Below, in pieces: positions 21,376 through 32,900 of a stretch of DNA of 64,000 nt (its first letter is position 1; every line of letters starts with the position of its first letter). The DNA is from Tetracentron sinense (lineage: Eukaryota; Streptophyta; Magnoliopsida; Trochodendrales; Trochodendraceae): the NCBI GenBank assembly GCA_015143295.1, contig JABCRI010001456.1, positions 36,994-100,993 on the forward strand, in the 5' to 3' direction. Position numbers and translations under genes: made by a program. Under the pieces are notes generated by a model that did no database searches, was not told where the DNA came from, and saw only the letters and a list, made by a program, of their open reading frames with translations.

Positions 21376-21506
21376 CCATGTTATGAAATTTTAACTCTTA
21401 CAGTTAATTTTTTTTTCATAAATATTCTTTTTCCAAAAATCCAAGTTATGAAATTTTAACTCTTATAGTTAATATTTTTCATAAATATTTTTTTTCCAAA
21501 AAGCCA
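21376..21506. repeat. tandem duplication, unit about 66 bp
   Basis: GTTATGAAATTTTAACTCTT followed by TTCATAAATATT and TTTCCAAAAA occurs twice head to tail. Confidence 0.85.
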
Positions 21507-21516
21507 AAGTTCTAAG

Positions 21517-21871
21517 CAATGTTATTAGAACCGGACCAATCATTGAACTGGCTGAGTGGCCGGTTCCCGGTTCGATCGATTTTGGCTGAGTGACCGGTTC
21601 CCGGTTCGACCGATTTGACCAATCCGGTTCGACCGTGTCCTTTTTTAATAAAAAAAATTTTAATTAAAAAAAAAATCAGTTTTATTCAACTATGGCCAGT
21701 TCTGACATGTTCTCAACTAGTCTGACCACCAGTTCCCGATTCAAACGTTTGGTTCTTTCGAATTTGACAAAAATGATCGGTTTTTAAACATATCCGGTTT
21801 TGAAGGTTTGGGAACCGGTTCCTGGTTTTTCCAGTTCGATCAGCCGGTCCGGTTCGGTTCTGACAATAGTG
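21517..21871. mobile_element. hAT-like MITE (355 bp)
   Basis: The ends CAATGTTATTAGAACCGG and GGTTCTGACAATAGTG are inverted repeats. The flanks are a perfect 8-bp duplication, GTTCTAAG (21509-21516 and 21872-21879). The interior is full of CCGGTTCCCGGTTCGA words, including one tandem pair. No coding sequence. Confidence 0.88.
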
Positions 21872-21939
21872 GTTCTAAGGATTAATGAATTTTAACCAGA
21901 GTTAAGAGGTGTTACGACGAAGGCTAGGCAGATGAAATC

Positions 21940-22090
21940 CATTGCCTATAAATATGGGAAATAGTTAACATACCTATGAAATCTATTTAGAAACCTAAGG
22001 TCAGGCAAGATGAAATCATTCCTTATAAATATGGGAAATAGTTAACATATCTATGAAATTCATTTAGAAACATAAGGCTGGACCTCATTG
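21940..22090. repeat. tandem duplication, unit about 77 bp
   Basis: CTATAAATATGGGAAATAGT and the following CTATGAAATCTATTTAGAAAC block occur twice. The second copy runs into AAGGCTGGACCTCATTGG, which resembles the arm of the foldback element at 52.4 kb. Confidence 0.75.
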
Positions 22091-22465
22091 GTCCAATACC
22101 CCCTTCTTAAATACTCACCACTTTAAACCGAAAGGAATGTTGGATTTGACACTCGAATACAAAATAGATAACCGAGAAAACAAATTCTCAACCACCAATG
22201 TAGAGTCAAGAATTCATTGAAGTGAGAATCTGGAAACCCCAGTTTATAGACATGAGCGATTTCTTATTTAACAGGGTTATTAGGAGCACAATTCTGAAGT
22301 CGATGATGATTATCCTCCCTGGACCTCCTAAAGTCATTTCCATGGCCTCTCATACTCTCAATCAGAATTTTACGGTTTTAGATCTTGGTTTCGGCATCAA
22401 TTCGGTTATTATGGAATTAAAATCGGATTCCAAAAATTTCAATGAAATACTATAAATTTTATATA
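22091..22465. other. intergenic DNA
   Basis: No supported gene. The open frames here have no recognisable content. Confidence 0.4.
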
Positions 22466-22473
22466 GACATAAC

Positions 22474-22726
22474 CAGGGCCGGCCCGTCCAGCCCGTCCAT
22501 TAGGCCATCAAAGCCTTTGCTTTAGGCCCCATTAAAAAAAATAAAAAAATAATATTAAAAAGGCCTTATTTAGAATATTAAAAAAAATAAAAGACCCATT
22601 TAGAGTATTAAAAAGGCTCCATTTATAGTTAATTTTTTTTAATAATATTAAAAAAAAAAATAAAAAAATTAAAAACTCCATTTATAATTTTCGTTTTAGG
22701 CCTCCAAATGGCCTGGGCCAGCCCTG
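22474..22726. mobile_element. hAT MITE with CAGGGCCGGC termini (253 bp)
   Basis: The left end CAGGGCCGGCCCGTCC and the right end GGGCCAGCCCTG are inverted. The flanks are a perfect 8-bp duplication, GACATAAC (22466-22473 and 22727-22734). The AT-rich interior has repeated AATATTAAAAAGGC words. A second copy in inverse orientation lies at 38825-39042. Confidence 0.9.
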
Positions 22727-22734
22727 GACATAAC

Positions 22735-24500
22735 CCAAATTGGTTGAAATTTCAAAATACTTCTCAAAAATATAAAATCCCAAGACTTCTTAAATTTTCT
22801 TTGAAATATAGGCCAGCTCTTGGACAGCATATCACAAAAATCAGATTACGAGTCAAAGAATTCAGTGCCACTCTCGTCCCAAGGCCGAAAAAAGAAGAGG
22901 ATTACGTCATGTTAGTAGCCGTGTAAAAAACTTTTCAAAATCATGAAAGAATCCTAATCTGGTGGATAAAAAATAATGGAACATGATTCGTGTTACCAAT
23001 CCTAAATAGTCGGACAAGGAAAACGAAGAAATTGAATATATCATGTTGATTGTTAGAAAATTTCTATCACACAGGAACTCCATGCATGAACAATTCCCAT
23101 GATCCCAGGAATACCAATGCCATAGGATTAGACCATTTGATGATCATTTTTGTGGGCCATGGCTCAAAATGGCATCATACAAATTAATGATCCACAGTTC
23201 CGATGGTAAGGCCTCTGTTCGACCTCCATGTCGGAGGCGGCTATACATCCTTCGAAGACGCTAGAGAGAGAGAGAGAGAGCTTAAAGAAAACGTTATTTA
23301 GTAAACTGTTGAGCGGTCATCGGTTTAAGCCTAGGAAGATCATACGTTTTTGACTGATCTGTAGGGGAGTTTTTGGAACACACGCACAATATTTTAAGGT
23401 CGAGGGATCATCGGTCAGGCCGAGGAGGATCATGAAAATTTGATTTGAAAGACAGATTCTAAGGTAGGTGTGTAACCGAGCTGAGTAGTACTGGGCTGTT
23501 CACACTCTCTAACTCATTAAATTACATAATTGTTTAAGTTTGGTTTGAGCTTGACTAAAATTTGATAAACTATGCTCAAACTTGGTTGTACTAAATATAT
23601 TATTAGTTTGAGCTTGGCTCGACTGAGCTTGTTTACCTAGACGGCCGACGTCGAGCTCCGATGATTGAGCTTTTTATGGGAAGTGATTTAAAATTCTTGC
23701 CGAGAGTTGGGCCGTCCAATTTAAAATATAACGACACGAAACATAAATTGGGGTCCACCATTACATGCTTATGATTTTTAATCAGACAGTTCAACTCTCG
23801 ATAGTACTATGAGAGTTTTTATTTATTTTCACTTTCCGCTTTTTATTAGGTTTGTTAAACTAATTTGTTTTTGGGAAGTGATTAATTTTTTTTAAAGCCA
23901 AATCCTCTAGGGTGATAATCGGATTTGGCAAATCCGGTTATCACCCCTGAGGTCACCACGTGTCCCTTGTGACACCCCTTAACTGTGATAAAACCTATTT
24001 TTAATGCTATATTTTAATAACATATTTTTAAATGTTTTTTAAAAACAAATATTTATAATATATTTATTTAAACAATTAATATATATATATATATAAGCGA
24101 ACAAAACTAAAAAACTAAGCGAACCGAGAAACGAACGGTCTCATCCTACCCCTAGCGAACCGGTTTTAGTCTAGAGTGACAAATTACGAATTGCGAACCC
24201 AAATTCGAACCGAGCAAATCGACGAAGAGATAACATTGGTACATACTATCTAAGAGTTTATTTATTTATTATTTTTTAATCATTTTCCATTTTTTTTCTT
24301 TTGCTTAGAAAACGATTAATGTATTATATATATACCGAAATGACGTTTATAAGACATCACTAACCAGCTTTACACAATTACACTACTACTTCATAGTGAA
24401 TTAAATGAAAGCCCGGCGTGTGTTTATAAGACTTTTTTAAGATCAAAGGTCCAGACATCACTAACAAGGAATGTCAGCAAGGTTCTATCAAAAGTGTTAA
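22735..24500. other. intergenic DNA with element fragments
   Basis: A GA run lies at about 23264-23281. About 23460-23700 is rich in GAGCTTGGCTCGA words and looks like a decayed relative of the GCTCG-rich hAT at 35979. About 23930-24000 is a single arm of the Mutator-like family described at 47954 (GTCACCACGTGTCCC, then CCTTAACTGTG). No gene is recognised. Confidence 0.5.
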
Positions 24501-24685
24501 GAGACAGGATCACAACCAATTGTAATTGAATTCAAGAGAATTCAATTGCATAGGTGGCATATATTGATTGGAAGAGAAAAAAAAAATTTGAATTTCCAGC
24601 TCATTTTCTCTCATCCAATCCACATGTGCCACATATGCAATTGAATTCTCTTGAATTCAATTGCAATTGGCTGTGATCCTATCTC
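24501..24685. mobile_element. foldback MITE with about 80-bp arms
   Basis: GAGACAGGATCACAACCAAT and ATTGGCTGTGATCCTATCTC are inverted, and pairing continues through TGAATTCAAGAGAATTCAAT. The internal spacer is only about 20 bp. The flanks AAAGTGTTA and AAAGTTTTT may be a diverged 9-bp duplication, which would place it with Mutator-like elements. Confidence 0.75.
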
Positions 24686-24699
24686 AAAGTTTTTCTTCT

Positions 24700-26850
24700 G
24701 TATTTGCTTTATGGAAAATAATCACCTCCATGACGTGAGGAGGGCGCCTCGGCTCTCCTTTTCTTGCCATGTGTCTTCCATTTAATTACCTTTTAACTAT
24801 GTTTCAGATTCACTCATCCTTAGGATTCACCCATCTACCATTGGTTTTTAGAAAAAAATAATTAACCATAGGAGCGAACAATTGCTCCTTGCTTTATTCA
24901 AAATTCAAAGCAATTTGAATTGATCCCTTTTAATTCCTATTAACTGCGATTGAACCTTGTTAAGGATATCGTAACTCTATTAAACCTTCTCTCAGTATTG
25001 AGGGTAGTGTTCTTTCGCCATCAATTGAATTCAGTAGTTAATAGTAGGCCCAGAAGGCTATTCGTCTGATTAAATTGGATAGGAATTCAAGGTATGATGT
25101 TTGGGTTTGGGGTCGGTGTCCAAACCTTCCTTTCAACTCAGGGGTCTCTAGTATGGTTGGGGGGTGGCCCTTAGCTTTACCACTTTTTTCTTGGTTGGTC
25201 TGCTTGTCTGCCATTTTTGGTAAACTCAATCATACCACAAGGCAATGACTGAAGGCAAAGACAAGGGAATACTCACACCACTGCAATTGCAATTGCAATT
25301 ACCCAAAAAAAAAAAAAACCGAAAAAAAACTTGCTGACACAGCATAAAGTATCAGCAAGTTTTGTTTTAAGTATCAGCAAGTTTTGTTGTTTTTTGTTTT
25401 TGGGGTTGAAACGATAAACGGCTCTCTTTTACCGATAAGGATTTTGCTAGCCCCAGTCGCAAAACTTCCATAGACGCAAGTCTGGGGCTACAAATGTCAA
25501 ACATATTCTGTTTTTCATTTTTTTAATGTTTTAAAAAATCCAACAACTCCATATGATATGGCTAATATTGTGTCTGTTTAAGTTTTTACAGTGAGTGCGA
25601 CTGGGGATAGCACTCCTCTTACCATTAAAATATGAGTAGGGCATCCACCAATGAGGTGGTGCCTTAGATTTGGAAATGGATTTCATGAGTAGGTTAATTA
25701 TTTCCCTTAATATATATATATAAACACACTCACATAGGCCAACCCACACACTCAAGATACTATCATAAGTTTTCTTTTGTATTTGCTTTATTCAAAAACT
25801 CATAGCAAATCCTCTCCCTTCCCATTCACACAGTTTCTTTCTCAAAAGGTGCCAACTTCCACTTTTCTCACCCCTTAGTCAAAGACGCTATAAGGATGAC
25901 AACATGTTGACCCGACCTGTATTAGTGGGCTCGGGCTGTGTTGGCTCCACCAATTGCCACACAATCATTTCATGTGACAATTTTTGGTCTGGTTAGCTCA
26001 GATACTCTCACCAAACAAAAGGGTCTTTTTTTTATTGTCTCCACCGGACCACAGACAGTCAAACACCACACCCCCACAACTACCACTCCAGCGCGGCCAC
26101 GTCTAACCATTAAAGCTCCTGTAGCTGGTGAGTCTGTGCTATTAATGATGAAAATGGACCGGGTTCAAGCTAGATCCAAGCCCAGCAATGCATTGTTTTG
26201 AAATCAATTTGGTTGTGAAATCAATTTGGTAAGCCATATTCCCTGTTCTTTTCGCATGAATTAGAGGTAAAAAAACTAAAAATTGATCACTCTTGAGAAT
26301 TATCAGTTTTTATGTTGTTTTTTTTGCTTCTTATTTGTCAAGATATCAATTTCCACGATACTTCAAAAGCACGAAAACTAGAGATTTCAAGTCTCACAAA
26401 ATATTGTCAAATGACGAGACTTGCAAAACCTGGCACTTAAAGTCTCAAGACTTGCAAAGTGCCAAGCTTTGTAAATCTCAGCAAAAGAAGGGAACCTGGA
26501 AAGAGAAAAAACAAAAGGTTGTTAGGATTAAAGAGCTCCAATGAAGGTATCCAACATCTGATAATATCAACTTATATGTAAATATTTCCAAAAAAGTAAA
26601 GGAAGTAATGAGGGTTGGCCCCAAAAGAATTTTTGACAAATTTAGGAACCATAGAAGAAGAATATGTCTATATCTAATGGTTAGAATCTCTACACTACCT
26701 TCAGTACCTTCTTCATGACTCACAACTTCCCCCCTTTTCAAGAATCATCATCAATGGTTGTGGATCGCGTTATTTCCAACTTCGCTTCCACTGGAAGATG
26801 GATTCTTCGTATTTACAGTTACCATAACTCGCTCAACGGGAAGGTTAGCA
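24700..26850. other. intergenic DNA downstream of the DLNxP gene
   Basis: About 24740-24870 is another single arm of the 47954-type family. GCAATT repeats lie at 25284-25300 and a short AGTATCAGCAAGTTTTGTT duplication at about 25347-25390. No gene is recognised. Confidence 0.45.
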
Positions 26851-26864
26851 CTGCTGAATGATGT

Positions 26865-26870
26865 TTTATT
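26865..26870 (-). terminator. candidate poly(A) signal of the DLNxP gene
   Basis: AATAAA on the minus strand lies about 47 nt after the stop codon at 26917-26919. Plant poly(A) signals are loose, so this is only suggestive. Confidence 0.35.
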
Positions 26871-26916
26871 GAGCGAAAAACTCCCCCTAATCATCTCAAT
26901 ATCCAGTTGATCCCTC

Positions 26917-29900
26917 TCAGCTCATTCCATATAAAAGCTCAGAGCCAGCATTCTCCTCAAAAGGAAAATTTAGATCAGGTAGCACAAAGAAACTCTCCTG
27001 GGCTGCAACATCCTTCTTTGGTAATTTGCAAAAATCGGATGCCGGGGGTGGGCATACTACCACGTCTAGCTCATCCCGTGTGACATTTGTTGGCAAGATT
27101 GGAGGAGCATGATGAACACTAACTACTTCCATGAAATGGGATTTATCAGAAACTGGTTTGTCAAATTCAGAAGCAGTGCCTGTTTTCTTTGCCGATTGTA
27201 AATGCAAATCAAGCTGCAAGACAAAATAAACTTTATTACGTCCGTTTTATATTCATTCTGCAAATAAGTAAAGCAATAAACCACATTTGGTTCATCTTCA
27301 TCACGTGTACACGACAGACAACTAAAGCATGGCGATTACATCGACCAACAAATTAACACAAGATCATACATCTTAAACTTTTGAATGTGCATGTCTCAAA
27401 AAGTTTAATGCTTTCTTGTTTTTACTGCTAACCAGCAGTCACTATCCAGTTCTATGGGGCTACAAGGGATGTTTTTACTTTTAACTTGGATGGGGAGATA
27501 CTTGAAATGAGTTCTAGATCACAAAGTCAAATTAATTGACGACTTGTGAACCATTCACTACAACTTCTAACTGCCAATAACTTCACTGTCAGATGGTCAG
27601 GTCATTCGATTGGATTGATTTTGGGCTCAATAGATCTCCTAAGTGTGGACCCATCACATAATGGTTCGGGACCATTTGGATGTATGCCATGTGAAAGGCA
27701 GATACAAAAGGTCAAAGGAGATTAAAAGCTGAAGATGAACTATAAAACATGCGTGCCATATTACTTATATTGTATGTGCTTCCAAGAGTCATATTAATTG
27801 TACAGGGTGCACTTTCAAGTCTGCGTGTTGTAGCATCCACTGAAACAAGTGGATGAATCTGCTAGAGGATGGTATATAACAGATTTACAGTTTTGCAAGG
27901 AGAAAAGTTTCAAGACAGAGATCAGATACATCAAGCAAAGGGGGAAAAGATCGGCTTCTTTTATCTACATATACACTAGATTTGGTAATTTTTTCAAAAG
28001 TTCATTTTTTAAATCTACAGGACAAAAGCTTAGTAAATATAAGTGGGGGGATTTAGTGCAAAGGACTAAACTGACATTAATGACAAGTCGTACTGTCGGT
28101 ACAGAGCATTCCCTTAACCATATAACAGACGTACTTTGGTTTTCCAAGAACCCATCCTTGGCTCCCTGCCATACAAGAGTACAGAATTCCCAAGATAAAA
28201 CTTGTTAAACACCCTCCTAACCCTATAACAGATGGAAGCTTTCCAAGAAACCATCCTTGGCTCTCTGCCATACATTAGTACAGAATTCCCAATATAGTAC
28301 ACTTTTAAACACCCCCTTAACCCTATAGAAGCCGGACTTTGGGTTTCCAAGAACCCCATCCTTTGCTCTCTGCCATACATTAGTACAGAATCCCAAGATA
28401 AAACATCTCAAACACAATGTGATGTCCCACCAGCTGAGACATTATGTACCATGGTAGATGTTGACCCAAAACTGAAGTGTAATGTCAGTTCACTTATTGG
28501 AACAAAACTTCGACCCTTTTGTTTTTAATAAAGCCACCTACATAAAGTGGTGCAACTATTTTGTCCTGAATGCATTGAGGGACTGCAGTTTCAAACAAAA
28601 ACCTTTAACGTCTATCATACTACTACCATTTACACATATATAAGTTTACTAATAACTATATCTCCTTGCTTTATCTAACAATATACAGTTAATCTCCTTC
28701 CAAAAAAAAACAATATACAGTTAATCATCTACAAACATGGTCACATTATTGGTCGTTGTACACATTCATTATTATATCAAATATTCAATGAAACTACTAC
28801 ACATTAGTATTATGATCATTCCTTTTTTTAACCCAAGGAAATGGTTTCCAAAGTCGCCTGAAGGGAGAATAGCCGCCCTTGAATTGGTTAGCATCCCCTT
28901 TTCAGGGAATGTTCACCAATACAAGGTCCTTAATGCCCATATTCAAGTGGCAATATCATGCCTTGTTAACTTAGTATAAATTTACACATATTTAATAAAA
29001 TAAATAATTATGAATTCAGAAAGAGTTATAAGGAGTTCCAGTTGTGCGCTTAAAGGTTAAGGATATAAAAAAATACATACGGAACTAATATATTAATTAC
29101 AATGTAGTTAAAATGTCGCCTATGCCACTGCCTCGCCTCGCCTAGACCGTAAATTAGGCGAGCACTCAGTAAATCTTATATAATATTATATGATGTAGGC
29201 AGAAAAAGTAAATTTTGGTTACCTAGGCATCATCGCCTAAGCAATGCTTAGGGATCGCCTCACCTAGAGAACCCCATATCACCTAGGTACCACCTCAACA
29301 TGCTTTGACTACACTGATATTAAATAGTTTTGATTTGATTAACCATATCAAGCATATATGTGTCTAAATTAGCATTTACAACCATGCCTAAATATGTAGA
29401 GAAAATAGGGTAAATCTGAACAGGACTACAGGAACACATGAGAGAATACACAAGGAAAGTGATGGGGTCACCTTCATTCTCTTCAAGCTCCCATTTCTGG
29501 CTCTTTCTTCCTCAAAAGTGATCCTTAATTTCGCTAGCTCCTGTTCGATGAGTCCAAATTAAAGGGATCTCCAATTACCTAACTTTAGAAGAAAACAAGA
29601 TGCAATCAGAGCTTCAGAAAAATACCTTCTTCAGACATATTCTTTCCTTCAACAGCAAACTCTCCTCCTCTTTAAGTTCAGAAAAAGTCTGTTAACAGCC
29701 AATAAATTATCCTCAGTAAAGCCTAAGAAACTATTACATTAATCACAAGAAAAAAGTAGGCAAAATCTAAGATAGATTTTGCACATAAAGATTAATTAGA
29801 AATACCTTCTTCTTTCTTGACCTCCTAATGATGGTTTCATTTGTGGCAGTAGCCTGAAAGAAGAAGAAAATTGAGCAAAAACCCATCATTAAAAAGCATA

Positions 29901-32900
29901 AATTAATAAATGATTACAAGATTGCCAATTAATAACAGTTTTGGTAGTAACCCATCTGCTTAAAAATTGGATTAGCCGCACTTAGCTTATGGGTGGTGTA
30001 AGAGGACCATTGTACAAAAACTCAGCGAGTTGACTCGAAACTCGACCGAGTTGAATCGACTCGATTGAGTTTCGGGTCGACTTGCCTAAAAAACTTGATC
30101 TATTTCTTTTACCCGAGTAACTCGAGTGTCTCGAAATAGTCAGGCCGAGTGACTCGACTTGAAAGACTCGGTCGAGTCACTTGAGGACATAATTGTCTTT
30201 TTATTTAATATAAAACCACATTTGACCCATATCAAGGTCTCATTTGAGCCCTAAACCGAGGAGAAGGAGAAGATGATTGATTTTAGGCTTTTAGCATTAT
30301 AAATACTTTGGACTATTTTGAATTTGTAAGTTTGCAATAGAATTTTTTTTTATCTATGTTAGATTATATATATATAATTTTATTTTTTCCAGAGTCAGTC
30401 GAGGTGAATTTTCTGAGTTACTCGACCCTGCTAACTTTCAAGTCGAGTTTTCAAGTTTTTGAACTATGAAGAGGACTCACAAATGGGTCTCACTAAGAGC
30501 TCTTAGTGTGAATACAAATCCACCCAATCATTAGCATTTTTGCTTGCTTACAGTAAAAAAAAAAGGATTAGAGGAAAGCTAGCTTCAGTTAAAGAATTCA
30601 AAAAATTTCAAACTATCAACAAAGTGTCCTTGTTTTTACATGTTGCTTTTGCTATTGGTTGGAGCACTTAACCTCAAGAGAAAGTTGTTTTAAGCGGTTG
30701 TAAAGATGTCCGGCTACAACAACAACACTGGTCACTTTAGCAGTGAGAGTTTGAATTTCTCTTTAAAGTCTGTGACTGTTTGACTAGCATTTTCAGAATT
30801 CAAAAATTTTCCAAAATCACACTGCTAAAGTGACACGTGTCATTGCTATAACCCGTTACATATACAACCCCTTGAACATCAATTTTCTCATTCTTCGTAA
30901 GATTATTGCTTCAAATGAATGCAAAATCAACATGTAATCTCACTATATTTGTGTGAGAATTTAGAAGTAGAGGCAATTAGGAGTCTCAGACTAGAATTCC
31001 TCAAACAAAGTTACACAGCCAAGATCATTCGATAAGCTTAATTTTATGGTACAATACAACACTTAGATATGGTTTGGGTGCATGCCCATGTGGTATGTCT
31101 CAAATGTCAATTTCGAGGCCGTTTGGCATCATTCCCGAGTAACGTTTTCTACTCTTTGGAAACATAAAAAGAGAATCACCCCCATAGTTCCATATCACCA
31201 CCACTCATCCCCACCACTTCCAACATGATAATTCTCCCTGTGCCCTACCATCTCCAGTCCCATCACACCCGAAGGGACTAGTCCTTGCCTTGAAAGGTTT
31301 GGCACGCCCTCCATTACCAAAACAAAAAAAAGATGGAATAGCACAACAATATCAGGATTTTCAATATTCAAATGATTGATTTTAACTAATTCTTTTCAAA
31401 CAGATTCACAACACAAAATCCTTACAAAGAATCCAAATTTATCCATTTTTGAGAATAAAGAATAACCAGGGCTATGACAAACGGTCCCTTCTTAGCCCAG
31501 CGTAAGACGAGAACGTTTTTCACAATATTTTACTGTACGACTCGCTCCACTATACATTGCTGGTATCACGTAGACCAAGACATGTTGTACGGTCCGTACT
31601 TACTTCGAAACAGAGGATAAAAGCCGCGCTTCAGACTAGGGGTGTATTAGAGTTGAGCTAAGCCGAGCTGAGTTTGGCTTGAGCTTTGATTCGAGCTCAA
31701 ATGTTTAGGCTTGAGTTAGCTTAAACAAGCTTGATTGAGCTCATGAAATTATTTTATTTAATTTTAATTAAAGTGTTTATTAATAATTTATAATACAAGA
31801 AATTACAGAAAATTAATACATTCATATACGAAACATAAGATTTAAGAGTAGTCCGTCTAAAGAGTAGAGAATTAGATTAAAGATTAAAGTTTCTACTTTT
31901 AAGTTCTGAACTTTTTTTTGTTAATATAATCCCTTAAAACTTATTTATTAGAAATTAAAAATTATTATAATATCTAATAAAAAAAGTTTAAAATATTATT
32001 TTGAATTAATATAAATAACATTACCAAACTATTATATATATATATATTTCAAGCCGAGTCAAGCTTAAACCAAACCCAACCTTAAAAACGAGCCGATCCG
32101 AATGAAACATGGTCTAGCTTGAGTTTGACTTGTTTGAATATTCGAACTCAAATAAAAGCTAGGCTTCTTTGGAGCCTAAAATGCCAACTTGAGTTTGGCT
32201 CAAACAAGCGAGCTAAGTTGAGCCATCAGCTTGGCTTGAGTGCAGCACTACATGGGACCCACGAACCACCAAAGATAATTTGAGAAATCAAGATATCACC
32301 GTCTGATCTATAAATACTGTCCTAGACCGTTCAATCATCTAAGGTAGGCCCCGCCAAATAACGAGTCCTAACTACCACTGACGTGCTACACCTGTCTTAT
32401 CATCAACCCCCAAATTCACGTGAAAAAAATGCATGCTCCAGGTGTGTCTCCAGATGCCAGCATGAGATTTAAACAGATGGCTACTGTAATTTAGTTAACT
32501 TATCCCCGTCAACATGCTGGAATTTCCCATCCTACATTTTTTAATCCTAAGGTTAGTGAATCTTAACTACAGTTAAAAAGGAATTAAAAGGACATGTGGC
32601 AATTTGGAGAGGCGCCAGAGGAAAGGATAAGAAACAGAAGCTGACAAGAAAAGCTGACAAGAAGAGGGACATTAAAGAGGCATATCAGATCCGGAGCCTC
32701 ATGTTTAAACAAGCAACTGCGTCTACACAAAATAATTTCTCCACTAACAAGATTACACCAAACCAAATGCAGACCTCCCACTGGGGTCCACTTAACACGA
32801 CATCACGCCACCGAGAAAATAGTTCTTCTAATGACCACAAAGCCCCTCAAAATGACTTCATTTAACTTCAGGGAGGGATGGGTGTTTTCGGCATTTATGG

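Noticed and set aside
25938..26201. 87-codon plus-strand frame
   Set aside because: Threonine/proline-rich by chance, with no homologue recognised and no splice or promoter context.
27214..27219. An independent start for the last exon of the DLNxP gene near 27219
   Set aside because: The codon there is TTG and overlaps a TTGCAG splice acceptor. The block joins upstream exons in phase.
28077..28417. Minus-strand frames repeating a MYGRE/VWQRAKDG-like motif
   Set aside because: They are generated by the three-copy intronic minisatellite in shifting phases.
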